Origin: an uncultured Saprospiraceae bacterium
GTDB lineage: Bacteria > Bacteroidota > Bacteroidia > Chitinophagales > Saprospiraceae
Assembly (NCBI GenBank): GCA_937929835.1
Contig: CALFUU010000143.1
Location: 1 to 34,045, forward strand
Reading direction: 5' to 3'
DNA: 34,045 nt
Within the stretch, counting starts at the first letter, position 1. Each line of letters opens with the position of its first letter. The notes below the pieces were generated by a model, which worked only from the letters and a program-made list of their open reading frames with translations, was not told the origin of the DNA and searched no databases. Of this stretch, positions 8,934-18,089 are shown in pieces. Both the position numbers and the translations under genes were made by a program.

Positions 8934-9770
8934 ATGCGGAATCTTCTTTACCTCATATTCCGATTCAGTGCCTTTCTGGCTTTTCTGGTTCTAGAACTTA
9001 TATGCTTTTACCTCATTGTCAACTACAATAAGAGTCAAGGTGAAATATGGGCACATTCTAGCAATCTTTTTGTCGGTAGCATCAATGCCCGCAGTCAGAA
9101 AGTAGAAGACTTCTTTGAACTCAATCAAAAAAACGACAGCCTTCTATTGGAAAATGCCAGACTCCTAGAGACCATTCTTAATTTTAGAATGACCTCGGAG
9201 AATAATGCATTTCAGGACTTCGAAGAGACTCTACAAGATAGTACCCTAGACTATCAATTGATCCCTGCCAATGTTGTTTCTAAGACGATACACCTTCGCA
9301 ATAATTACCTGACACTATCTAAGGGGAAGAAAGATGGTCTAAAAGTGGGTATGGGTGTACTTGGCAAAAACGGTGTCATCGGCATCATCAAATCGCTATC
9401 CGATAACTATGCAACAGTGCTCTTAATCCTCAATGGTCAAAGTCGTACTAGTGTCAAAATTCTGAATAAAGAATATCACGGCAATCTCGTATGGGAGTCC
9501 AGTGATCCTAGATTGATGAATCTCAAAGATGTCCCTAGGCACGCCAATATAAGTAAAGGAGATACCATTGTCACTAGTGGTTATTCTATCTCCTACCCCG
9601 CCAATGTACACCTGGGGACCATAGATGCCATCAACTATATAAAAGGAAGCAACAGTTATGATATAGATGTAAGATTGGATTATGACTTATCCAATATTTC
9701 TTATGCCTATGTGGTGGCCTTTCAGAAAAAGGAAGAAAAAGAAACAGTAGTAGAATTGCAAGATGAATAA
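8934..9770 (+). CDS. mreC: Rod shape-determining protein MreC
   Basis: 278 residues. One membrane anchor (about residues 7-29), then a coiled-coil-like stretch (about residues 55-85: QKVEDFFELNQKNDSLLLENARLLE), then the periplasmic double beta-barrel with LSKGKKDGLKVGMGVLGKNGVIGIIK and, later, GDTIVTSGYS, both standard for MreC. It links MreB filaments to PBP2 in the periplasm. The last eight bases overlap the mreD start (9763-9770), which suggests translational coupling. Confidence 0.93.
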   Translation: MRNLLYLIFRFSAFLAFLVLELICFYLIVNYNKSQGEIWAHSSNLFVGSINARSQKVEDFFELNQKNDSLLLENARLLETILNFRMTSENNAFQDFEETLQDSTLDYQLIPANVVSKTIHLRNNYLTLSKGKKDGLKVGMGVLGKNGVIGIIKSLSDNYATVLLILNGQSRTSVKILNKEYHGNLVWESSDPRLMNLKDVPRHANISKGDTIVTSGYSISYPANVHLGTIDAINYIKGSNSYDIDVRLDYDLSNISYAYVVAFQKKEEKETVVELQDE

Positions 9771-10278
9771 GCAGGTCACCCGAAATATTATCAGAGCAGT
9801 TTTTATACTCGCTATTCAAGTTATTCTTCTAAAAAGAAATCTAACATTAGGAGAATTTAACTATGTCCACTTGACAGTGTATTCGGTTATCATTGCGATG
9901 TTCCCTTACAATTGGAACAGAACCCTTATTATATTCTTAGGTTTTGCTACGGGATTATTTGTTGATATTTTTTATGATTCTATAGGTGTCCACGCTGGTG
10001 CTACTACTTTTATCGCTTATGTACGCTATTATATTCTCAACTGGATGTCGCCTACAGAGGGTTACAAAAAGGACTCGCTCACGGCTTATCAGTTGGGTGT
10101 GCCTTGGTTCTTTACCTATGTGGCCATAATGATTTTTCTACATCTGATCTTTTTGTATAGCCTAGAAGCCTTTTCTTTTGTATATCTTAAGGAAATAATA
10201 CTTAGGACCATATTTAGTTTTATAGCCTCCCTATTCTTGGTGATGTTCGGAAGCTTAATTTTTAATCCAAAATACTAG
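9763..10278 (+). CDS. mreD: Rod shape-determining protein MreD
   Basis: 171 residues with about five hydrophobic segments. The motif GLFVDIFYDSIGVHAGATTF fits MreD-type (RodZ/MreC partner) membrane proteins, a family with low sequence identity, so position in the operon is a large part of the assignment. It overlaps mreC by 8 bases and ends 2 bases before the mrdA start codon. Confidence 0.88.
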   Translation: MNKQVTRNIIRAVFILAIQVILLKRNLTLGEFNYVHLTVYSVIIAMFPYNWNRTLIIFLGFATGLFVDIFYDSIGVHAGATTFIAYVRYYILNWMSPTEGYKKDSLTAYQLGVPWFFTYVAIMIFLHLIFLYSLEAFSFVYLKEIILRTIFSFIASLFLVMFGSLIFNPKY

Positions 10279-10280
10279 CG

Positions 10281-12245
10281 TTGTTTTCAGACTATAGACA
10301 GACATCCATTATTGTAACCTTTTTGCTTAGCGCTAGTGTGCTGGTCTATAAGTTGGTAGAGTTGCAGTTGATAGATGACAGCTATAAAAAAATTGCTGAA
10401 AGAACTGTCCTCGACAAGCAAGTACAATATCCTTCCAGAGGCAATGTCTATGATCGATATGACAACATCCTCACCTACAATAAGCCCATCTATGACCTAG
10501 AGTGTATCTATCGAAATATCGACAAGGATATGGATACAACTCTTTTCTGTCAACTCCTAGAAATAGACGAGGCGACCTTTCTCAAAAACATAGAGAAAAA
10601 TTGGCGTAGCAACCGATACAACAAAGCGCTGCCCTTCACCTTTCTGTCTAAGATAAGTCCAGAAAAATATTCCAAATTCCAAGAGCAACTCTTCCGGTTT
10701 CCCGGCTTCTATCCGGTGATCAGAAATATCAGAGCCTACCCTCACGAGAATGCGGCACACGTCCTAGGCTACTTGGGGGAGGCCGATATGAATCTTATTG
10801 CCAAAAAAGGATCAGGTTATATCAGAGGTGATTACGTAGGACAGAGTGGCCTCGAGAAAGTCTACGAACAGGAACTTAAAGGAGAAAAAGGTGTCAAGTT
10901 TCTAATGCGGGATAATGTGGGTAGAGAAGTCTCCTCCTTTAACGAAGGAAAATTAGACTCTGTATCTCAGGAAGGTACAGATCTCTACTCTACACTAGAT
11001 CTAGAGCTACAGGCTTACTGCGAAAAGCTAATGACCAATAAGCGAGGCAGTATAGTCGCACTAGAGCCGAGCACGGGAGAAATTCTGACGATGGTCTCCT
11101 CTCCCGGCTACAACCCCAATGTCCTTAATCTAGATGAAGACAGAGGAAAGGCCTTTAAGCAACTGATGACGGATAAGATCCAGAAGCCCTTGCTGGACAG
11201 ATCAATTTCAGCTAAATATCCACCCGGATCTATCTTCAAGCCCATTCTCTCCTTGATAGCCTTCCAAGAAGGCGTATTTAGTCCATGGAGTCGCGTCTCT
11301 TGTAATGGTTATTATGAGTATCGGACCTTTAAGTTTGGCTGTCATAATCACACCAGTGCAGACAATGTGAAGCAAGCCCTGATGCACTCTTGCAACAGCT
11401 ACTTCTTTGAGATGGTGCGGAAACTCATAGAAAAAGAAGGGTACAATCAACCCGATATCGGTCTCAATATTCTGCGGTCACATCTCAATGATTTTGGTCT
11501 AGGTAGAAAGTTAGGCGTCGATATTCCGAATGAAAAAGCAGGCTTTGTCCCGACTCCAGAGTTCTATGACAACCTCTATAGAAATGCTGGTGGGAAGTGG
11601 AAATCCACCTACATCATGTCTATAGGCATCGGTCAGGGAGAACTGGACCTCACGACACTACAGATGGCCAACCTTGCCGCAATCATTGCCAACAGAGGCT
11701 ACTGGATCAAACCACATCTTATTAGAGGTTTTTCTCAAGACCGACAACTCTCTGATGAATTTACAGCAAAGCGGCTAGTAAGAGTAGATGCCCAACATTT
11801 TGAACCCGTTATAGAGGGTATGCGTAATACGATACTCTACGGAACTGGTTACCGTGCCAATACCGCAGGCATTACCATCTGTGGAAAAACAGGTACCTCT
11901 CAGAATCCACACGGAGATGATCATTCAGTTTTCTATGCATTTGCGCCCAAGGATAATCCCCAAATAGCACTCGCTGTATATGTTGAAAATGCAGGATTCG
12001 GTGGAGACATAGCCGCGCCTATAGCTGGCTTGGTTATAGAAAAATATATTAAAGGACAAGTCAAGCGACCACTCCTCGAAGAGCAAATGACCAACATCGA
12101 TCTTATATCAAAGGATCTCCCAGAACCTACACCTGAACCAGAACCCTCAGAAGAAGAGAAAAAAGAAACCGAAATCAACGACAATACTTCGCAACCCTCC
12201 AGCGCAGAAGAAGCGTCAGAATCAGACAAAACCCCAGATCAATGA
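10281..12245 (+). CDS. mrdA: Penicillin-binding protein 2 (peptidoglycan transpeptidase)
   Basis: 654 residues starting at TTG (10281), two bases after the mreD stop. The first in-frame ATG is far inside the conserved region, so TTG is the best start. A single N-terminal anchor (about residues 9-27) is followed by the PBP dimerisation domain (SRGNVYDRYDNIL) and the transpeptidase domain with SIFK (catalytic S317 and K320), SCN (370-372) and KTGTS (536-540). It cross-links lateral-wall peptidoglycan with MreBCD. The last 50 residues form an acidic proline/glutamate tail with no enzyme motif. The stop overlaps the folA ATG by four bases. rodA, which often follows this gene, is not here. Confidence 0.96.
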   Translation: MFSDYRQTSIIVTFLLSASVLVYKLVELQLIDDSYKKIAERTVLDKQVQYPSRGNVYDRYDNILTYNKPIYDLECIYRNIDKDMDTTLFCQLLEIDEATFLKNIEKNWRSNRYNKALPFTFLSKISPEKYSKFQEQLFRFPGFYPVIRNIRAYPHENAAHVLGYLGEADMNLIAKKGSGYIRGDYVGQSGLEKVYEQELKGEKGVKFLMRDNVGREVSSFNEGKLDSVSQEGTDLYSTLDLELQAYCEKLMTNKRGSIVALEPSTGEILTMVSSPGYNPNVLNLDEDRGKAFKQLMTDKIQKPLLDRSISAKYPPGSIFKPILSLIAFQEGVFSPWSRVSCNGYYEYRTFKFGCHNHTSADNVKQALMHSCNSYFFEMVRKLIEKEGYNQPDIGLNILRSHLNDFGLGRKLGVDIPNEKAGFVPTPEFYDNLYRNAGGKWKSTYIMSIGIGQGELDLTTLQMANLAAIIANRGYWIKPHLIRGFSQDRQLSDEFTAKRLVRVDAQHFEPVIEGMRNTILYGTGYRANTAGITICGKTGTSQNPHGDDHSVFYAFAPKDNPQIALAVYVENAGFGGDIAAPIAGLVIEKYIKGQVKRPLLEEQMTNIDLISKDLPEPTPEPEPSEEEKKETEINDNTSQPSSAEEASESDKTPDQ

Positions 12246-12739
12246 TTATCTCCAGTATCGTCGCCGTGAGCAACAACTACGCTATCGGTGTAGACAATGA
12301 CCTGCCTTGGCACCTCCCAGCTGATCTACAGTATTTTAAAGAAAAGACACTGGGACATTACGTATTGATGGGCAGAAAGAGTTTTGATTCCGTGGGCAGG
12401 CCTCTCCCTGGACGAACCAATATTGTAGTCACAAGAAATACAGACTTCTATCATAGCGGTATCCATATCGTACATTCGCTGAGCGATGGCCTCCTTATGG
12501 CAGCGCAGGCTGGTGTAGAGGAACTTTTTATCTTAGGTGGGAGTAATATCTATTTTCAGACTCAGAATCTGTGGGACAAACTTTATCTTACAAAAGTAGA
12601 TACGCATATCAGCAATGCCACAGCTTTCTTTCCTCAAGTCGACGAGAGCAAATGGAAACTTGTCAGCGAGGAAGCACATAAGGCCGATGATAAGAATCCA
12701 CACGATTATACTTTTTGTTTATACGAAAGACCTTCGTAA
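12242..12739 (+). CDS. folA: Dihydrofolate reductase
   Basis: 165 residues, the usual size of chromosomal DHFR. It reduces dihydrofolate to tetrahydrofolate with NADPH. Visible landmarks are the N-terminal IVAVSNNYAIGVDNDLPWHLP, active-site D28 after LPWHLPA, the cofactor motif LMGRKSFDSVGRPLPGRTNIVVTR, and FILGGSNIY. Its ATG overlaps the mrdA stop (ATGA, 12242-12245) and its stop overlaps the next ATG (TAATG, 12737-12741). It is therefore locked into the envelope operon. Confidence 0.97.
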   Translation: MIISSIVAVSNNYAIGVDNDLPWHLPADLQYFKEKTLGHYVLMGRKSFDSVGRPLPGRTNIVVTRNTDFYHSGIHIVHSLSDGLLMAAQAGVEELFILGGSNIYFQTQNLWDKLYLTKVDTHISNATAFFPQVDESKWKLVSEEAHKADDKNPHDYTFCLYERPS

Positions 12740-14007
12740 TGAAAGAAGAACTGCTGCACCACGTATGGAAAACCAAAAGATTTGATCTAGACGATCTCAG
12801 AACGGTCGATGGAGAGACCATTTCAATAAAAAACTTTGGTCTACACAATCACAATGCTGGGCCCGACTTCTTAGACGCTAGAGTACAAATCGACACTAAG
12901 TTATGGGCCGGCCACATCGAGATACACATCAATGCCTCTGATTGGAAAAAACATCTACATCATCATGATGAAGCGTACAACAATGTCATTCTCCACGTCG
13001 TCTATAACAACGACAAACCCATAGCCAACGAAAATGGGCAGCAACTCCCGACACTAGAACTCAAAGAACGGATACCTGAAAAGTATCTCTCCGACTATAG
13101 GCGCTTAACGCAATCGCTTAACTGGGTACCTTGTGCTCAGCAGCTACCTCAACTCGATCAGAAAAAATGGCCTTTCTTTTTTGAAAGAGTCCTAGTAAGT
13201 CGCTTAATGAAAAAGAAAGAGAGAATCGATGCCTTGCTGCAGAAAACTAAAAATGACTGGGAAGAAGTCCTCTACAGATTGTTATTAAGATATATGGGTC
13301 TTAAAGTTAATGGCGCCGCCTTTGAGACACTTGCAGATCACCTACCCTATGCCCTCCTCAAAAAGCAAGTAGAAAGTGTAGAAGAAAAAGAAAGTATTCT
13401 TCTCGGTCAAGCTGGCATACTAGAAGCAAAAGATGACTATACGACGCATTTAGCTGCGCTCTATAAGCATCAGAAAAATAAATTCTCACTATTGCCGATG
13501 ACAGGTGTAGAATGGAAATTTTCACGTCTCCGTCCAGCCAACTTTCCGAGTGTACGGATGGCCCAGATAGCTACGCTGTATCATGCGACGCCTAAGCTCT
13601 TCAATGCCTTTATCCATAGTGATTCCGTCACAGCTATAGAGAAGATACTAGACGTGACAGCTAGTCCATATTGGGATCAACACTATCTCCCTGGCAAAGA
13701 AAGTGCCGCTACGAGAAAAAAGAAAATCGGGCAAACAACCAAGCAAGTCCTTATCATCAATGCCGTCATTCCCCTCATCTTTGCCTATGGCATTACGCTA
13801 CAAGACGAAGCCCTAAAAGAGAAGGCCCTAGACCTGTTCTCTGCGCTACCGCCAGAAAAAAATAACATCCTCAGTAGATGGAAAGAACACGGTGTCAAAG
13901 CCCAATCAGCTGCTCAGAGCCAAGCGCTCATTGAATTAAAAACCGATTATTGCGACAATTACAATTGTCTAAATTGCCAGATCGGACAACAGATCATCTT
14001 TAGCTGA
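12739..14007 (+). CDS. DUF2851 family protein of unknown function
   Basis: 422 residues from the ATG at 12739. A longer frame to 12715 exists, but the ATG that overlaps the folA stop gives the family-like start MKEELLHHVWKTKRFD. The segment NHNAGPDFLDARVQIDTKLWAGHIEIHINASDW is the family hallmark. A C-terminal cluster YCDNYNCLNCQIGQQII carries cysteines that could bind a metal. DUF2851 proteins are common in Bacteroidota and have no settled role; I infer none. No signal peptide or membrane segment is visible. The gene ends 15 bases before lpxK. Confidence 0.9.
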   Translation: MKEELLHHVWKTKRFDLDDLRTVDGETISIKNFGLHNHNAGPDFLDARVQIDTKLWAGHIEIHINASDWKKHLHHHDEAYNNVILHVVYNNDKPIANENGQQLPTLELKERIPEKYLSDYRRLTQSLNWVPCAQQLPQLDQKKWPFFFERVLVSRLMKKKERIDALLQKTKNDWEEVLYRLLLRYMGLKVNGAAFETLADHLPYALLKKQVESVEEKESILLGQAGILEAKDDYTTHLAALYKHQKNKFSLLPMTGVEWKFSRLRPANFPSVRMAQIATLYHATPKLFNAFIHSDSVTAIEKILDVTASPYWDQHYLPGKESAATRKKKIGQTTKQVLIINAVIPLIFAYGITLQDEALKEKALDLFSALPPEKNNILSRWKEHGVKAQSAAQSQALIELKTDYCDNYNCLNCQIGQQIIFS

Positions 14008-14022
14008 TGTTGATAGAGTGAT

Positions 14023-15087
14023 ATGAAGAAGAATCCCATAGCTTTTATCCTTTTGTACCCATTCTCGCTGATATATGGGTCTCTCATCTCCTTAAGGAAT
14101 CTCTTCTACGAAGCCAAGCTCCTGCGGTCCACTAGCTTCAGCCTACCGATTATCAATGTCGGCAACCTATCTATGGGTGGAACCGGAAAGACGCCGCATA
14201 TCGAGTATCTCATCAAACTCTTATCCCCTTACATCAATGTCGCCACGCTAAGTAGAGGCTACAAGCGTAAATCCAAAGGCTTCAGAATGGTCCAACTCCA
14301 TGATGATGCACTTATGGCAGGAGACGAGCCGTTACAGTTCAAAAGAAAATTTCGTCAGATACCCGTAGCCGTATCAGAGAGTCGCAATATAGGCATCCCT
14401 ATGGTGCTCAAGCAGCATCCCGAGACACAAGCTATCCTTCTTGATGATGCCTTCCAGCATCGCTCCGTTGTGCCTGGTCTCAACATCTTATTGACACAAT
14501 ACAATGAACCCTTTTTCCAAGACCATCTCCTGCCATTGGGTACGCTAAGGGAGCCCCGCAGTGCTTATGAGCGCGGAGATATTATTGTAGTCAGTAAGTG
14601 TCCTGCACTTCTTTCAGATGAGGAGAAAGAGGATTATCTCACACTACTCAAACCCACTAAAAAGCAAAAAGTCTTCTTTACAAAATACAGGTATCAAGAC
14701 CCTTACTTTATGTACGACCCCAGTACTCGCATAAAGCTGGATAAGGACTCACATGTCATCCTGATCTCTGCCATTGCAAAAGTAGACTACCTACAAGAAC
14801 ACCTAGAGTCCGTAACCAATGTAGATAATGTTGTCAAGTTTGAAGACCACCACTATTTCTCAGATCTAGAACTGGAGCAATTCAAAAAAATCTACGACAA
14901 TATTGGTGAAGAAAATGCCTTTTTCTTGACTACAGAAAAAGATGCCATGCGTCTGGACCTTCATCGCCCCTATCTTATGAAACACAAGATTCCCATATTT
15001 GTCCTACCCATAGAAGTAGAATTTCTGGAAGATGAAGCAGGATTTCAAGAGGCAGTGAAAGAGTTTTTGGTGGAGTTTAAAGTGTAG
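14023..15087 (+). CDS. lpxK: Tetraacyldisaccharide 4'-kinase (lipid A synthesis)
   Basis: 354 residues, normal for LpxK. It phosphorylates the 4' position of the lipid A disaccharide at the inner membrane. The N-terminal hydrophobic helix (about residues 7-24) is the membrane-binding element. The Walker A motif is GNLSMGGTGKTP (residues 47-58), followed by TLSRGYKRKSKGF and by ILLDDAFQHR, both family-typical. It is the last gene of the mreB-lpxK run. A T-rich stretch follows the stop, without a stem. Confidence 0.95.
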   Translation: MKKNPIAFILLYPFSLIYGSLISLRNLFYEAKLLRSTSFSLPIINVGNLSMGGTGKTPHIEYLIKLLSPYINVATLSRGYKRKSKGFRMVQLHDDALMAGDEPLQFKRKFRQIPVAVSESRNIGIPMVLKQHPETQAILLDDAFQHRSVVPGLNILLTQYNEPFFQDHLLPLGTLREPRSAYERGDIIVVSKCPALLSDEEKEDYLTLLKPTKKQKVFFTKYRYQDPYFMYDPSTRIKLDKDSHVILISAIAKVDYLQEHLESVTNVDNVVKFEDHHYFSDLELEQFKKIYDNIGEENAFFLTTEKDAMRLDLHRPYLMKHKIPIFVLPIEVEFLEDEAGFQEAVKEFLVEFKV

Positions 15088-15117
15088 ATTTTTTTAGCAT
15101 ATTTTTCCCATAGTTAT

Positions 15118-15150
15118 CATTTCGACTGCAGCAAAGCGGAATAGAGAAAT
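15118..15150. repeat. REP-like imperfect inverted repeat starting CATTTCGACTG
   Basis: ATTTC (15119-15123) and GAAAT (15146-15150) are inverted around GACTGCAGCAAAGCGG. I recall similar CATTTCGACTG ... GAGAAAT elements between genes in Bacteroidota, but only one copy is present here, so repeat status is from memory and not shown in this window. Confidence 0.35.
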
Positions 15151-15420
15151 CCTCGATCTCGTAATGAATCCGCTATTAGAGGTCGTCAAATTTTTATTCT
15201 CTAGTTAAATGATCAAACAACAGTCCCGTGAAATTGGACTTTTGAATGACTATCAACCTAGGCGATTGTCAACCCATGCAACAAAAGAGCCTCTTCACAA
15301 GAAGAGGATACGTCAAAAGAGAAAAACACTACTTGCTTGAAAAGTACAAAGGAAACCCATAGAACCAGACCTATGTCCCAGCAGAGATACACCGCCTATT
15401 CAAATGAATACAATATGCCT

Positions 15421-15428
15421 TATTTTTG
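15421..15428 (+). promoter_or_regulatory. Candidate -7 promoter box for the RemB-like gene
   Basis: TATTTTTG matches TAnnTTTG exactly and ends only 7 bases before the ATG at 15436, so the transcript would be leaderless or nearly so. No clear -33 TTG was found upstream. Confidence 0.4.
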
Positions 15429-15435
15429 CTAGCGT

Positions 15436-17046
15436 ATGAGAATTGGATTAATACTCTCTATATGCACGCTATTGAGTTGGTCGCTTACATCGCAGGATAC
15501 ATTGATGCAGGCTGTCGCGTATCCGCACCATAGGCAAGGTGATCTTGGCAATATATTGATCGATAGAGCTGATGTATTGCGAGACAGCACGGCAGATGTG
15601 CATACAGCAGTGCGCCGCTATACGGCAACTCATAAGGATAGCCTTGGTCAACGAAGGGGATGGCTCGGCACTTTCTACAAAGACCCCCAGCATTTGTATT
15701 CTATCAGAACTAATGATTTTAGCTTGGGTCTTAATGTGTATTTTGATTTGAGGATAGGCAGAGATCTTTCAACTGAGGAAAATATCTTTTTGAATAAGCG
15801 TGGCATTGAGCTGTTTGGGAGCTTAGATAACAAACTCTATTTTTATTCCGCTTACGAAGAGAATCAATCGAACTTTCTCGAGTACAGAATACCGCTAATT
15901 GACAACTATGGTGCCATACGTGGCAAAGGCAACTATAAGCCCTACACCAGTAGTGTATTCGATGGTGTAGAAGGTTTTGACTATGGCTTTGCAACGGCTT
16001 ATCTCGGTTACAAAATATCTAAACATGCACGATTGGAGCTCGGTCACTCGAGACACTTTGTCGGCAACGGTATCCGCTCCTTGTTACTCAGCGACGAAAC
16101 CAATAACTATTTCAATGTCCGATTGGAAGCGAAATTTTGGAAGATTCACTATCAAAGTATCTTTGCTGAGCTGTCTTCTATATCTGCAAGGTTTAATAGA
16201 GGCAATCAGCTTTTACCTAAAAAATATATGGTCAACCACTACCTGAGTGTTAAGCCATTTAGAAATATGGAGGTGGGTATCTTTGAAGCCATCGTCTTTT
16301 CTCGTGAAAATCAATTTGAACTACAATATCTCAATCCAGTAATTTTTTATAGAACACTGGAGCACCAGCTGGACAGTCCTGACAATGTATTGCTCGGCGT
16401 TAATGGGAAGTGGAATCTCTTAAAGCATATCTCTCTCTATGGACAGTTCTTATTGGATGAGTTTAGGTTCAATCAATTCTTTTCGGGAGAGGGATGGTGG
16501 GGTAATAAGTTTGCCCTTCAGCTAGGCCTTAAATATTATGACGTACTAGGCCTAGCCAATCTCGATATGCAAATCGAGTACAATAGAGTACGACCGTTTA
16601 CCTACTCTCACTGGCAACAGTTGGAGGGGTTTGAGGAATTGTCTGTTTCTAACTACAGTCACTTTAACCAACCGCTAGCACATCCCCTAGGCGCCAACTT
16701 TACAGAGTTCATATTTCAGATCCGCTATAGACCTACACCACACCTCTCTACGGTTCTACGCTATGTGTCGGCGCATCAAGGTAGATCTTTAGAGCTGAAT
16801 GCAGGAGAAGATGTTCTCCTAGACAACGGCACGAGAAGCGCAGATTTCGGTCAGACTCAGAACCAAGGCCTCCTCACCTCTATCAACATACTGCGCTTGC
16901 AGCTTTCTTACGAGCTGACTCGGAAGCTGTATTGGGATGTCGAACTGCTTATACGTAATGAAACTAATACAGAGACAGATCTTTCCTCACAGCATATTGG
17001 GACAGGGTTGCGATACAATATAAGTCAGACGACTGTAGATTACTAG
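15436..17046 (+). CDS. RemB/Wzi-like outer-membrane beta-barrel protein
   Basis: 536 residues with a signal peptide (about 1-19, ending LTSQ). The rest is rich in alternating aromatic and polar strands, as in a large outer-membrane barrel. Segments such as NDFSLGLNVYFDLRIGRDLS, HSRHFVGNGIRSLLLSDETNNY and LAHPLGANFTEFIFQIRY resemble the gliding-motility protein RemB and the wider Wzi (capsule assembly) fold. Possible roles are surface polysaccharide anchoring or gliding-related surface display; the sequence does not decide. It stands alone on the plus strand, with a promoter box directly before the start. Nearby T9SS cargo genes fit a surface theme. Confidence 0.7.
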   Translation: MRIGLILSICTLLSWSLTSQDTLMQAVAYPHHRQGDLGNILIDRADVLRDSTADVHTAVRRYTATHKDSLGQRRGWLGTFYKDPQHLYSIRTNDFSLGLNVYFDLRIGRDLSTEENIFLNKRGIELFGSLDNKLYFYSAYEENQSNFLEYRIPLIDNYGAIRGKGNYKPYTSSVFDGVEGFDYGFATAYLGYKISKHARLELGHSRHFVGNGIRSLLLSDETNNYFNVRLEAKFWKIHYQSIFAELSSISARFNRGNQLLPKKYMVNHYLSVKPFRNMEVGIFEAIVFSRENQFELQYLNPVIFYRTLEHQLDSPDNVLLGVNGKWNLLKHISLYGQFLLDEFRFNQFFSGEGWWGNKFALQLGLKYYDVLGLANLDMQIEYNRVRPFTYSHWQQLEGFEELSVSNYSHFNQPLAHPLGANFTEFIFQIRYRPTPHLSTVLRYVSAHQGRSLELNAGEDVLLDNGTRSADFGQTQNQGLLTSINILRLQLSYELTRKLYWDVELLIRNETNTETDLSSQHIGTGLRYNISQTTVDY

Positions 17047-17184
17047 AATCTTAGAAGCAGTTGTAATACAAGGTGTGGGCTATCGTCCTTTTATTCTCAT
17101 ATCCTCGATATATTGGTTAAAAAATAATTTCTAGGAATAGGAAAATATACATTCCATTATTTCTTTTGAGTTTAGATCCCAATT

Positions 17185-17192
17185 TATCTTTG
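17185..17192 (+). promoter_or_regulatory. Candidate -7 promoter box for the small T9SS cargo gene
   Basis: TATCTTTG matches TAnnTTTG exactly. TTTTG at 17164-17168 lies 16 bases upstream and could serve as the -33 element. The ATG is 66 bases downstream of the box. Confidence 0.5.
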
Positions 17193-17258
17193 TAAAACCA
17201 CAAAAATTATACTTTTGAAAGTAGACTTATAAATCTTGTCTATCCTAAACAACAACTT

Positions 17259-18089
17259 ATGCGCAACTTATTAACTCTTCTGATATTACTGACTTCTTTA
17301 TCACTTGTCGGTCAAGATTACAACGACTGCAACGATGCCTTTCCTATCTGTGGAGATACTGTATTTACCTTTGAGAATATGACGACCTCTTCTGGTGAAG
17401 ATGACTATCCGCTCGACAATCTATGTGTTGATATTGAAGCTGCACCTATTTGGGTAGAATGGACGATGGAAGAAGCTGGCTCTTTAACTTTTGTACTGAC
17501 GCCAACTAATGAGACAGATGATCTGGACTTCATTGTATTTCAAGTCACAGGAGAATTGTGTGAAGAGATGACCCCTATAAGATGTATGGCCTCAGGTGAA
17601 TCAATAGGCTCTCCTTCAGAATCCTGTATGGGCCCTACGGGACTTGCAGAAGGTGAGACCGATGCTACAGAATTTCCAGGTTGTGACGGTGGCTCCAATA
17701 ATTTCCTAGCACCTATCCAGACGAATGTAGGAGATAGATATGTAATGCTTGTTAACAACTTCAGTGTATCTGGATTAGATTTTCAATTAGAATTTGATGG
17801 TGCCAAGATCGCAGATTGTGGCTCTACTTCTACCCAAGATCAGAGAACCGACAGACAATTCTTTACTGTTACCCAACAGAATTCTGAACTCATAATCAAC
17901 TTTGACGATAACAGCTCACAACCAGCCCAACTTGAAATCTACAACCTCTTTGGTCAGTTAATACAGAACGATCTTAACTTAAATAACAACAAAACTATAG
18001 ACGTTGCCAACATCCAAACTGGGCCATATCTCATCAGAGCAAAGAGAGGAAACGACGTAGAAACGAAGAAAATTTTTGTTGCACAATAA
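17259..18089 (+). CDS. Secreted protein with T9SS type A sorting domain
   Basis: 276 residues. Signal peptide about 1-18 (ending SLVGQ). The mature start DYNDCNDAFPICGD and further cysteines suggest disulfides in an extracellular beta-sandwich. The stretch PIWVEWTMEEAGSLTFVLTPTNETDDLDFIVFQV resembles domains found before T9SS tails in Bacteroidota adhesins and proteases. The last 75 residues (LEIYNLFGQLIQNDLNL ... GPYLIRAKRGNDVETKKIFVA) are a type A C-terminal sorting domain. It would be exported by Sec, passed through the T9SS and fixed to the surface. I see no enzyme motif. Confidence 0.8.
   Translation: MRNLLTLLILLTSLSLVGQDYNDCNDAFPICGDTVFTFENMTTSSGEDDYPLDNLCVDIEAAPIWVEWTMEEAGSLTFVLTPTNETDDLDFIVFQVTGELCEEMTPIRCMASGESIGSPSESCMGPTGLAEGETDATEFPGCDGGSNNFLAPIQTNVGDRYVMLVNNFSVSGLDFQLEFDGAKIADCGSTSTQDQRTDRQFFTVTQQNSELIINFDDNSSQPAQLEIYNLFGQLIQNDLNLNNNKTIDVANIQTGPYLIRAKRGNDVETKKIFVAQ

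Larger units (their letters stand above)
15088..15435. other. 348-base gap between lpxK and the RemB-like gene
   Basis: It holds an imperfect inverted repeat (15118-15150, next entry) and a stem-loop CCTCTTC / GAAGAGG with a four-base loop at 15290-15307 that has no T-run. A 43-codon frame (15209-15340) has no recognisable product. A candidate promoter box lies at its right end. Confidence 0.6.

Noticed and set aside
15290-15307. Rho-independent terminator of the lpxK operon
   Set aside because: The 7-bp stem is good but no T-run follows on either strand, and it lies about 200 bases after the stop codon.
15209-15340. 43-codon basic frame in the gap after lpxK
   Set aside because: It includes a stem-loop, has no family resemblance and no promoter or ribosome site.
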